Source: Dipylidium caninum
Taxonomy: Eukaryota; Platyhelminthes; Cestoda; Cyclophyllidea; Dipylidiidae
Direction of reading: 5' to 3'
DNA length: 64,000 nucleotides
Assembly: GCA_017562135.1 (NCBI GenBank)
Contig: QEYB01000368.1
Span: 682,001-746,000, forward strand
In this document: one piece after another, positions 25,001 to 36,346 of the stretch
How the letters are laid out: each line of letters begins with the position of its first letter
Numbering within the stretch: the stretch's first letter is position 1
Program-made: the position numbers and the translations under genes
The notes under the pieces: generated by a model
What the model saw: only the letters and a program-made list of their open reading frames with translations
The model's database searches: none
What the model was told of the DNA's origin: nothing

Positions 25001-27761
25001 CTCAGTAAAAACATGTTAACTGGGAACGTTAATGCAGTTCTACAGTCCTACTGGTCTGCGGACGTCGGTGTAAGAGCTACTCGGACCCAAATTTCCGCTG
25101 TTCGACAATAGAGGTGGACTTAATTTCAATGTTATCTAATTAACGCCGCAATGACGAAGAACGCGATTTTTAAACTTGTCTGTGGCGCCTGATGCAACAA
25201 TGCAGCAACTAAAATCAGTGGTGGTGGTGGTGGAAACAAAGGGAGGCTGTTGGCAGAAAGGTGGACGCAGCATTCTACTTTCAGGTGTTCACGGGCAACA
25301 CGCAAACCTTGGCCGAGCGCGTGCACCACCTCGCGGCGCCCGTGGTGGCGCGCTTCGTCCGCGTCCACCCAATCAGCTGGAGAGGTCGCATCGCAATGCG
25401 CGTCGGACTGCTCGGCTGTCGTCGCCGCGGCAGCTGCGAGCCGGGCTTCTTCCGCATCAATGAAAAGAGCTCCTGTGGTGTGTTCCCCCCCTCTCCCCCC
25501 CCCTCCTCTATGTATTTTCGCGCATACCTCAGTCTAGCCTAAGCTCAATCGCGGTAGTGGGCGAGAGGTGTTTCGGTTAAAGGGAATGAAATACAAAATG
25601 GACAAGAGGAAAGCCCACTTTGTTTCGGACCATCCATCAGGGGATGGCCAGGAGGCCTAGGGCGTGCTCTATTACTCCAATAAAAGGCGAACGAGCTGAT
25701 TGAGAGCCTAAAATTCCACTCACATGGGGGTGTAACAAAGTCAAAGGGAAGTGCCCAAACTCCCAGCATTCTCTTTGCTGTGCCACAATGGAAATTATTT
25801 GATGACCAGATTAAAGGACCTATTGCGTATCCGTTTGACACAATACATCCATAAGACTTTACAATTCTTCACCATCTACATTGAGTTCCCAACTTGGCAT
25901 ACAAGAAGGACGCTTGGATGTCAACTAATCCGGAGAACCCAAGACGCAAAGCTTCCGTGTCGTCTCCGGCACCTTACAATTCGGTGGGGCAGAATCCCTT
26001 CACCTCGGCCTATCCCATTCTACCGCCCACCCCGGCGACAGCCTCGCAGAGCACTCCTGGGTACAGTTCGGCCTTCTTCTTGGATGCCACCCCGAACCCC
26101 GTCTCACCGACCACGCCAATCAATGACTGGAGTCTCCACGACGTGATGCTGAGCGACACCGGCTACTTGGCCAAGGACGAAGTGGCGATGCGCGCTGTCG
26201 ATGGCTTCACAGGCTTGGAGGATGGTAGGCCCGAGGGGCAGCAAAAACCACCCGTTGACGCGCCTTTCAAAATGAACAGCAAGAGGGCCCTTCGCTCCGT
26301 CTCCACATTTGAGACGGAGCGCCACCCCTGCGCCGTTCTGCAGTACACTTGGCCCTTCCAGGAAACGCCAGGGTGGTTCGTTGACTTACAGGAACCTCAG
26401 AAAGTTCAAGGTATCATCCTCTACACTGGAGCTCATGGGAAATGTAAGTCGTGAGGCGAGTGGAAAAGCAGTGAGCATCTGTATTTTATTTGACTGACTT
26501 CGACGGTTTTATACGTAGGGAACATTACCCATCCGAATAGATTTCACTGCGTGCACGAAGCCTGTGCCAAAGTGAACTTGGTGCATCCGCGAGAAGTGGT
26601 TGTTTGCTAAAGCTGCTTTACCTACGGACGGTGAAAGACCATATCAGCTTAGGCTACGTGCACGAAATGAGATTCTTTGAGTGGGAGAAATGCTGTGCAC
26701 ACTTTCCCGTAAAAGGATTTTCGTAAGTTTCGTCCACATACGAAGGCGATTTTTTCGAAATGTGCTCCTTTGAACTAGGACAGCGAGTGCCGAAGGATCG
26801 TTCGGGGAGCACTGTCAGCGACAGGACGACATTTGGGCTTTTGACGGCTAACCTGACCGAGTTAACTTCGCGATTGCGTACGGGAGACTAAGCAGTCCCC
26901 TGTGGTTTACTTACCACTGTCACTCAGTGGAAACGTCCCATTAACTTCAACAGGGTTACGTGAATAGGAGTGGACGATGACCATGGATGGAGTTTGCACA
27001 TGTGGCATTAAGCCGTCACGGTATTATTTTAACTTGAACTTGCTGGGACGTTGTTAGTGGGGTGGAGGTGAAAGAGGCATTCCTTCCCCCCACCTCCGCC
27101 ACCTGAAAGGGCGAGAAACAACAAACTGTCGGACACAAATTGACCGCCAGACCACAAAGAAGCGAGCGATGTAGGCAATGTAGCGGAGTGTGGAAGGGGA
27201 GGTCAGTGGCACAGCGCTGGGGAAGCAGCCTCGAAGCCACAGACTAATCGGTTTTGGTGCTCGAATAAACGAGTGACACCGCTAATGCTGCGATAACGAC
27301 TCACCAAGCTGAGAAGAGGAAAGGGAAGAGAAAATGTGCACCAAACCACCCTTGCTCGATAGAAATGCTGTCCCTGATGCTTTAATAACAGTAAGCAATG
27401 GGCGTCTTAGGCGGTGAAATTGCCTGTGCAACGACATGATTGTGAGGGGCAGTTTTTCACTGCATTAGCGGAAGCATATCGCAAGCTGATAGTCCAAAGC
27501 CTGCAGGGCGGCTCGGAGCTGATGCTGCGCATGAACAATCTTGAGCGCCTGGCCGTTTACGTGGAGGGCCAGACGGTGCCGGGCGGGAGGCAACTCTGCG
27601 GTCATGTGACGCGGCTCAACGACGCCGTCTTCGCGCCCAGACTGCACATCACCTGCCCCCAGTCGGTCACGGGGCGCTACGTGATCGTCGAGGCGTACGG
27701 GCTGAGGGGCACCTGGCCCAAGGACTACCTGGCGGCTCTTTGCGAGGTCCAAGTGTACTAG
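19043..27761 (+). CDS. Secreted protein with two discoidin (F5/8C) domains and a C-terminal fucolectin-like domain
   Basis: Probably an extracellular adhesion or glycan-binding protein. Exons 19043-19187, 20532-20743, 22889-23011, 23928-24066, 24135-24275, 24509-24681, 25285-25477, 25886-26443 and 27493-27761 join in phase to 650 residues. Residues 1-22 look like a signal peptide (MRDLSPGLMLLVICNVHYGL). F5/8C domain 1 (about 50-206) shows WLQIDLG, ITGVLLQGRGD, FVRIYPFTW and VELIGC. Domain 2 (about 208-360) shows WFQIDLG, ITGVVLRPRG, FVRVHPISW and VGLLGC. A Pro/Thr/Ser linker follows. The last part (about 440-650) has AVDGFTG, WFVDLQ, GILLYTG-like strands, LCGHV and the typical end ALCEVQVY, like tachylectin/fucolectin domains. 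No transmembrane segment or kinase is seen. Both F5/8C domains have a phase-0 intron before their third exon and a phase-1 intron at their end. An in-frame upstream ATG at 18998 is possible, but 19043 gives the better signal peptide. Confidence 0.85.
21000..21018 (+). repeat. Poly-C run in intron 2 of the discoidin-domain gene
   Basis: A near-pure cytosine tract interrupted by one T. Low-complexity DNA prone to length error in sequencing. Confidence 0.85.
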
Positions 27762-29132
27762 TGGAGCCACCGCACCGCATTCACAAGTTGCCTTACGCTA
27801 AACGCACCAAATGCATGCACTAATCACCGACAGAAGACACGTTATCGTCATTTTATACTTTCATTGTTTCGAGACCTTTTGAGGAAACCAACTATGAGGC
27901 ACTATTGTTTTGTACTGCTACATAAATATATGCATCCGAGATGAATGTGTTCCAACCAGCTCCTACTGCAATTGGCCTTCCGCAGTCGGCAACATGCGAA
28001 ATGAAATACCTAGCCCCTGGTGCGAAGAGCCGACTTCTCGCCCCAGCTAGCAATAACGGCCACCGAGGCAGCAAGGGGATTTTGGAAGGGTTGGCTGGGT
28101 AAAAGTTGTGTGAGCAGCTAGCAGAGGGCAGACGTAGCCACTCTAAGGCTCACAACACCTCAGAAAACATCCTCACACCCCAATGGAGCACTATGGTCGT
28201 CAGTGAATCCCACTGGAACACAAGTGGAGTGGGCAGGCATTAACTACGGCGCAGTGTTCTTTCGGAAATACGGACTGCCGGACGCCTGTGTTGTATAAAA
28301 TTGGCACAAGGAGTCGGTGCGCGTTGAGTTAAACGCGAAGAAACTAAAGCACGCCAGTAAACACTACTAGTCGAAAAAAACGGCCCAACTTCATGGCGTT
28401 TGCTGACGGCCGACCGCTTCTTATACAAGAAAAGAAGATGAATCACGTAAGCCCGAACAACAAGGCATAACTACTGGTGCCTCAAAGCAACGAAAACACC
28501 AGACTTCCCGACGTGAACAAGCGTCTGGAACTGGTCGCAAAGTCGCGCGGTGGTCAGTTAACGCGGCCAGAGGGTGGAAGCATGTGTACAAACGTAAGAG
28601 ACTATTACAAACGAAACCGCGTGCCCCCAACCCCATGATTCACTTTCCCCACTTGCGGTGGGCCGGCCGCCATGCCGTCACGCGGTGAGGAAAAAGAGGC
28701 GAATGACGAGCCCCCCAGTCATTCAACACACGCGGTCAGACCGCTTGGCCTCAATAACAACACCCTTGCCTCACCGCGAGCACAGCCCGACTTGCAGCCC
28801 CGGGAATCAGCTAGACAAATTGATGAAAGCCATCAACAAACCGCACACTAATCGGCCACTATGGGGGCAATTTCACGGATAATTTGTAGCTGTCTGCTTC
28901 CAAGACGAATTGAGAAGAGAAACAGTGAATCTCTCTGGATGGCAATGAAAGGATAGTGAAAGAGGCAGAAGAGACAGATAACCTTAATTCAAATTTCCCA
29001 AAAGTAAATAAATACAATACACCAATGTTTTACCAAGCTAGGCAAAACGAAGGAAGTCACAGGAAACAGCACAAAAATGTACCACAACTATGAGTACAAT
29101 TAGTTGCCAATGTGAAAGGAAGATGGGAAAAT
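27762..29132. other. Convergent intergenic region
   Basis: About 1.4 kb between the convergent ends of the discoidin-domain gene and RPAP3. It should hold both 3' UTRs. No clear AATAAA lies close to either stop, and no coding frame here is recognisable. Confidence 0.5.
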
Positions 29133-32100
29133 CTAAACAAAAAGTGCTTTAAGGGAGTTAACATTGTCTGGAGGAACTTCTTGAAAAATCTGTCCCACAA
29201 CCTTCCGATCAGCATCGTCCAATAATAGCCAAGCCACGTCGAACCTCGGCAGTCTTGCCAGAGCTTCCATCCGTTCAGCTTTCTGAGGCGCCCTGAGAAT
29301 CGAAGTCGAGCCGATTGCCGCTAAAAAGCGGCTAAGGCAAGAAGAATTGAGATTATTTCCTATAATTGTAGCGTAATTTGTGGGTTCAATAGAGCATAGA
29401 TAGTCAACCGCAAGAGGAGTAAGATGTTGGCTCGGAGGAATTAACTCCCTCAATTCTCTTTCCATCTGAAACCAATTCGTTGGCGGCTCCGGTGGCCTTT
29501 TCGATGCCGCAGACAGTTGAAGCGAATGGTTAGAATTAGTACCTCTATCATTCGATCCAGCTTCCTCATTTGATGAAGATAAATAAGTATTTAGCTGTAA
29601 CCTCTCACAAATGTCGCCTTGTGGCTTTGGACGGGTATTTTCAGCAAACTCCGATATTGGAATACGGCGCAAATCAACCGAATTAACTTTGGAAATATCG
29701 ATGAGCTTAAACACAGAGTTGACCGAACCGGGAAGTAAGTTCAGCTCTCCAGTCCAACTACTAAGGTCCTTCAGTGCAGCAGAATTTTTCGGCTCGATAT
29801 CCAAAACACCCTTCAGGTCGTTTATTGCTTCGTCTAATTTACCAATGGACCTCCGGCAGTGAGCCCTTCTGAAACAAGTGAGAAAATGGTCGTTGGGAGA
29901 CGGGAATAGATGTGAATGTACCGTACTTCAGAGAAATGTTACAAAGACAGATTGGAAAATCGGTCAAGTCCGGTTAAACCGATGTTAGTTATGTTAGTAG
30001 AGGTTAAAACGTAGAAACAATTGAGGAAAAATATTTTTGTCGCAATAGAGCCAAGTACTCAAAGTAAATGTCACAGTACTCTACCGATAAATTTAACATA
30101 AAACAATATAACTCAAATAAAAGAACAGCAAAGACAGCACTTTTTCAAATCTACTAGGTGGCCTACCAATACAATGAAAAAATATACATACGTTAAGGTG
30201 CTTTAGAACCATCAAAAAATAGTGACAAATTGGGAGAACAAAGTAATATTGTTCAACGAAATTGGCTACCGTCTCCGACCTATATCGGCAGTGTTTAAAA
30301 CTGTGCCTTCTAATTAAAAAAGTCAGAACAATTTTGGGACGATCTATCAGAAACAAACCTTACACGAAAAGGCAAAGTATGGAGACTCGGAGGTCAGTTG
30401 GTAGACATGAAATAACAAACCACGAGGTCTCACAAACAAAAGAAGTCCAAAGAGAATGATTGACGCGGGGGTGGCCGCGTTGCAGGAACGCAAAAAGTTA
30501 ACACGTGCAAATGATGCCAAATACAAAAATGCAACTTAAAAGAGAAGAGGTAACGGGTAATTGCCAAAGTCTTCAAACAGTTCAATTGCATGCGGTTGTG
30601 CAATTTATCATTTCTCAGAAAAATCGGCGTCGAGGTAATCCGAACGGTAGTTACAACAGTTAAATATAAATTCTGCTGATGGCCACCAAAAGAAAAGGAT
30701 GCAACCACTGGTTACGCTACCTTGATTAAGTTAAAAAATCGAAAATATATTGTAAACACAATTGCCATTAGAAAAAGAAAAGTAGCAATAAAATTGTGCC
30801 ACAAATTTTTCGATGATGATCAAGTTGCGAGAGTTCCACTTTAATGGAAGAGTAGCGCTGAATGGACCACAATTTGGAATTTAGAAAAAAACAAACTTCT
30901 AACAGAGCAGTATTTCACAACAAAACTGGTATCTTTAACCCAAAAAGGAATAATAGGTGTAAACCGAAAAACAGTATTATGATTTTGTCACTAATAAAAC
31001 CGTTGTAAAACCGTAAAGCTAATAACGATGGATATGCGAACAAGTCCTGTAAAAAAAACGAAACATCTATAAAGAATCCAAATAAGGCCCAAGGTATCTG
31101 ATATTAAGGAAAAGAATAAAGAATGCAGTAAAAGAGGTGAGCTAGTGTCAGAAGCTTCATTTCCTAAAGATACGAAATAATAACTTACATCGTGATGTAA
31201 GCGGCTAGATTTTGTGTTGGTAAAAGGAAAGTTGTATTAAATTTTCCTTGCCTTGGGGCAAAACAGGAAATGTGAGCGCCTTTCTTACGGAACGAAGACA
31301 AATTAAATGACGATCAGAAGGGCTAGGGCCATGGGATATAAACACGTAAAATTCATGTAAGCTTCACAAAATTGACTAAAAGCTAGTATTTGCATAATGT
31401 ATCAACGGGAATTTGCCGAGCTCGGTCATTGACAAAGCAAGGATATCGGGTCAGAAAGTTCACATACGACAGGAAAAGTCATATTCTTTGATAGATAACG
31501 TTTCTTCCCCAAATGTAAGTTTTATGAAAGAATGATGGTCGCAACTTACGGAGAAAAGACGAGGATTGAAAAGTAAATGTTAAAAATTTAAAGATGAAAC
31601 TTTTAGAAACACAATTACTTTAAATTAGTTCTAAGAACGAGTTACATTTTTAAGAAAAGAAGAAAAGGCAAAGTGCATTTGTCTTCATAACCCTAACGAA
31701 AAAGTGTCCAAGAAAAATATACAACAGAGGAAAATTTTAAGGCATTCCCATTTGTCAAATGAAACAAAAGATCGATGACAGAAGTGTACTTCTGAGAAGC
31801 CTAGTATAGTAGACTTACGGATTAATAGAAGGGGAATAAAAGACTTGCAAAGTTGCTAGTCACCCTAGAAATAAGAGATTAAATCACAAAAGAGAAAATG
31901 AGCCAACAAAGTGGGACAAAAAAACGTACCGATACAAAGCTTTCACGAATTTTGGATTAATGGTGAGAGCGGTGGAACAGTCAGCTTCGGCGGAGGCAAA
32001 CCTTTCCAATTTACAAAGGGCTAATGCCCGGTTAGAGTAGAGAAGAGGATTTTCGGGTGTCAATCGAATAGCGGTGGTATAGTGCTCAACTGCCATTTCA

Positions 32101-33502
32101 TATTTCCCCTCCTGAAAAGTGCCCGCCAAAATAAATCAGTATTGATGACAAGCTAACATAAAAAACGGTGAATGATCCATATGTTAATAATAAAGATTTG
32201 TGGAAAAGGAATCAACATGAAGATACACTCGAAGCGTTTGGCCATAGTGAAAGAACGAATCAGGTCAGTAGGTGGCGAGAAATACACACTGGCACTAAAA
32301 AGGCAGATTAATGTTGGAAAAAGGTTGAGAGACATTGTGAGACCTGGCAAAAATAATTATAACATCGGCTAAGGGCGAAGTTAGGTATTGCAAACTATAG
32401 ATCCCCTACTAAAAAAAATTCAGTAGCGTACGTCGCCAAAACTTGTACTTTGGTCACATACGGGAGGTGTTGACAAAAGTTAGCAGTCAAGGCATAGAAA
32501 TTGAAGTGTGCGAAAGGGTAGCATTTAGACTAAGAGCACAAATCAATAGTTCTCTTGAAAACGCCACATAACGAACTGATAGTAGGTAGCAATGAATCGG
32601 AATTGACTTCATTTACAGGTACCGCAAAAGCAGGTATGTAGAACAAAACGATCAAACTAAAATGAACAGAGGCAAAAAATATCACATAAGGGAAAAACGT
32701 AAGTTCAAATCATGAAACAATAATTGTCCCATATGAATAGCTTCAATGAATTTGAGAAGTTTCAAAAGGGGTTCCAGTGTTACCAAAAAAACTTCGCTAC
32801 TTAATGGATAACTTTGTTCCTCACTTGATTCCTGTATCAATATAAAAATGTACGACGCCAGCGACAAAAAGTGAAAAATTGGTCGAAAAATCAAACAAGT
32901 GAGATAAATATACGGGGACAGATTTTCGTAATTGGAGTGAAACACAAACTTCGCAGAATGTGTTCACCCCACAGAGCAACCCTTTAGAGGTGTAATAAAA
33001 TCAGGAATCACAATAGATGGAACTAAAAACAACGGCCTTACTCTAAAACGAATATTACCGTTTTCCTTTTCATCATTTGCCAATTTCACTCTTCTCTCAT
33101 CTTCCCCTTCTTCATCGGTTTCACTCTCATCGGGGGATTTCTCGCTTTCCGACTTATCAATAGCCTCGAGCGCTTTGTCGACATCATAGGAATCCCAAGC
33201 TTTGTAATCGGACGATTTGATGCGATGCGGTGTGGTGGTCTCGGATTTGTCATGAGGCTATCGTAGAACAACACAAAACTCAAGACTACCTGTTTCAGAG
33301 AGACAGGCTTCTTCTTTTTTTTATGTAAAGAGCCCCGTACTTGGGGAAGATTATCACATAGCTTATTAGATTCTGCCCGTAGTTTCTCATTTTTTCTCTG
33401 GACATCAGAACGCCACCGTTCTATATCACTGAGGAAATCCCGAATGTCTTGGTTATTTTCTTCAACCTGCTTTCGCATTTGAATAAACCTAGATTCGTCC
33501 AT
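29133..33502 (-). CDS. RPAP3: RNA polymerase II-associated protein 3, TPR co-chaperone of the R2TP complex
   Basis: Adaptor linking HSP90/HSP70 to the RUVBL1/2-PIH1 (R2TP) complex for assembly of RNA polymerase II, snoRNPs and PIKKs. Exons 33502-33290, 33257-33042, 32111-31930 and 29868-29133 join to 448 residues. The N-terminus has an RPAP3-type helix (QMRKQVEENNQDIRDFLSDI, SDIERWRSDV), a KKKKK stretch and IKSSDYKAWDSYDVDKALEA. Three TPRs lie at about 130-235: REGKYEMAVEHYTTAIRLTP, NRALALCKLERFASAEADC and RRAHCRRSIGKLDEAINDL. The RPAP3_C domain (about 329-448) includes NWFQMERELREL and RLPRFDVAWLLLDD. Human RPAP3 is about 665 residues with two TPR blocks; only one is present here, and the intron phases leave no gap. 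Intron 1 is 32 bp, intron 3 about 2.1 kb. A TAG acceptor at 33511-33509 sits just before the start, and the frame is open from it. Confidence 0.93.
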
Positions 33503-34232
33503 GTCCACCTAGTAAACAAGGAATTGGCCCTTGAAACTAACGCCAAGATTGGTGAAAATCAGACACTGACTTTGACAAACGCAACACCCCGGCGCCTGAA
33601 TATTTGAGGGTCAACTTTAGTTGGTAAATTAGGCCGCGAATTAAATTGTCTGTAGATCCACGGTTTGGAGGTTATTTTATTAATTAGGGCAATTTCGAGG
33701 AATTATTAGTAACCTAGTGTTGTGAGTTAAGAAATTTTTCATAGTGGAATCCGTCCCTTCTGGGCAATAAAGAGCTATGGCATAACAAGCACGGAATTTA
33801 CGGAATTTTGAGTTTGTGACCTTCTTGCTATCTAATTTTCAGCAGCGAAAATTAGCTCTCTACATACTTACGTTTTTGATCCGAAATTTCACAAGTGTAT
33901 CTTAAATTTACAATGTTTGTGCGTGCTATCCACTTCATAAAAAAGTAAAACCGCGTCAGCAAGCAACGTTTTAATTTACCCGCCTTCCGGACCTTCTTTC
34001 CGTTGTCTGTGGGTGCAAGCGGTAATAGCTTCATTCAGATTTGATTTGTCGTTCTCAGTGAACCTTGATTGCCCTTTGCCTTTGCTTCCTTTTTAACAAA
34101 TTTAGCCCCCTATTTTGCAACCCATTTTGAGCATCGACTGGGGTATGTGGACGTATTGAAATATTGTCACTCTTCCTTCAATCCCAAATATACCTGTTCG
34201 AAATTTCACCTAAATTTTGCACTACGATAGGA
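33503..34232. other. Divergent intergenic region of RPAP3 and small membrane protein
   Basis: About 0.7 kb between two genes transcribed away from each other; presumably both promoters. No TATA box or other distinct motif stood out. Confidence 0.4.
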
Positions 34233-35427
34233 ATGGGAATTTCATTCGTCGGATTGGGTGTCTCCCTGGCCATTATTGCAATAGCCGCAGCCATTATCTA
34301 CTACTGGTGCTGCCGAAAAAAAAAGGCTTCAAGTAGTTCTGGTCAAGTAGTCAGCCCATCTGGTCCAGTCGTCAGATCGGAAGATTTTACGGGAAACATA
34401 AGTGGTCCGGTAGGTGTTATATGTTTATTTGGTTATTTTTGGTTTTTTTTTACCATACTTTGGTCGAAATTTTTTATTGGACATGTATATTTCGTTTGGA
34501 ATGTTTACGTAAGCACATGAGCCCCATTTCCAACTTATCTATTTTCGCTTACGTGCAGCCTTACTACCGATACGCTTTAGTGTCTTAGATTTTTTTTTAA
34601 AAAAGGAGGCTCTTTAACGTTAGATATTTAAGTAGTTCCAGACTTATGCTTATTAGCTTCCCCTTTGCACGTAGTGCATACTTAATCTCTTGTCGTGGAA
34701 AACTCCTCACTTAGTTTCCTGGATTAAGGCTTGATATTATTTCGATAATATGTATGTTTATTTTTACACTCATTAAGCACCCCGTGCTGAATTGCACGAG
34801 TTCATTCTGTAGTATCTCATATCATAATTTGATAGTGCTAATTGCAAGGTATAGACAATCCTCGTTTCAGTTCCGCGTTTATCAAGATTAAAATCGAGCC
34901 TCGGACCCTGACCGTTGAATTACCATAATCACAATTGCCACAAGTTCATAAACCTGAATAACATTGGTGACATCGTTGGTTGGGACGATTCGGGGGGTTA
35001 ACTCTTAACCTCAAATTGTCTGAGCAGTATTAGAACATAACATATAAATAAACCGTGACGGCTTCAGTATTGTTACAAATCTGATGTATCCAACAATCAG
35101 CGCGAGTACATTTCTCCAATTAGCCCGTTTCACTAATGAGTGAGATTGTTCTGTTCTGCTGGATTGCTCACCCCTGTTGCAATATCACTTAATTGAATCT
35201 GACACGGACATCACATACTAATTTGTCAGGGTTATCCAACTGGATCTCCAAACTCCGCGTATATGCCATCGGGCGGAAGCGCTCCCGTCGGATGGAACGT
35301 CGATCAGACCGGCTTCAGCTCCGGCGCTGCACCCTATGGTAGCACTTTGATATCACACTCTGGCCCAGGTGGCCAAAATCCCTCCGCCCCACCTCCCCCT
35401 TATTCACCTCCCCCCTATCCTCAGTAA
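34233..35427 (+). CDS. Small single-pass membrane protein with C-terminal PPxY motifs
   Basis: Two exons, 34233-34409 and 35230-35427, join in phase 0 to 124 residues. Residues 5-23 form a hydrophobic helix, followed by YYWCCRKKK, a Cys-rich, basic membrane boundary that predicts the C-terminus in the cytosol. The tail is rich in Ser, Gly and Pro and ends PSAPPPPYSPPPYPQ, giving two PPPY motifs that bind WW domains such as those of NEDD4-type ligases or YAP. The overall plan recalls Shisa, CYYR1 and WBP1/VOPP1 adaptors, but the Cys-rich ectodomain of those families is absent unless an upstream exon was missed. The ATG lies two bases after a TAG acceptor (34229-34230), so a 5' exon or trans-splicing is possible. 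The function is not assigned. Confidence 0.7.
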
Positions 35428-36346
35428 ACTTCAATGAGAGAAGTCTGACCAGAAAAAATCCGGTTGAACGTCTTTCGGACTTTTGTTCGCTTCCATTTCT
35501 TTTTTTGGAGCGATGTCATTTACATTTTTCTGAAATTAATTCTTGATATTGTTAAAGAATATTCACCTCATTTTTTGTGCCAAATCCACCGCTTCCGCCA
35601 GGTTGATTAACCAATTAATCTTGTGTATTACTGGCAAGTGGGAACTAAGCGTTCTCTTAAGTAGTGATTTCATAAAAATAGTTCATCAGTCTAGTAGTTC
35701 TTGTATTTTGATTAATGGTTACTATGTTTTCGTCAGAACAGAATTGTTTGATGCTTTTCATGCTCACAATATCTAAATGCAATGGAAGCCAAATAATTTA
35801 TTGAAGTCTAACTATAAGGTGACTGATACTTTATTATAAGAACGACCCTGTTTAGGTATGCTAAATAGGGTTATAATTTCTCTACCTATGGGCATCGGGG
35901 TTCGGTTCGAGTACATGATGAAGCTTTTGAAGGAGTGTTGTAAACCTCCCCCTCCTATCTTTGCTTTCAACTTCATTTGATTTTAATAATTGTTTTATCT
36001 AGTTGCTGAACGTCTTTGGGAACACTGTGCATTATAAAAAGTACAGTCAGTAGGGTCTGAAGGCTATAAAAGTCGGCGAAGTGTACGAGTTCACTCGACT
36101 AGCGGCAGATAGATTAGGTACGGGCCAAGACAGCTTAATTGTGGTGTCTTTTATGGGAGTAACCGTTGAAGTTCATAGAATAATACCAATGAAATGAACA
36201 TAGAAAATAATATTAACATTTAATTAAGGTAATCACTTTAAAACTCGAGGTGAGTTGAAAGAAATGTGAATAAGTCCACATTTTAAATAATTAACGTCTT
36301 TCACAATAAGGCGAAAGTTGCACACCTTGGAGGTCAACTAACTGCA
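35428..36346. other. Convergent intergenic region
   Basis: About 0.9 kb between the small membrane protein and the 3' end of ASPG. The plus strand is T-rich up to about 36.0 kb and A-rich after it, consistent with 3' UTRs on opposite strands. No gene is seen. Confidence 0.5.

Noticed and set aside
35880..35915. GGTTCGAGT resembling a tRNA T-loop
   Set aside because: No matching acceptor stem, anticodon arm or A-box could be found around it.
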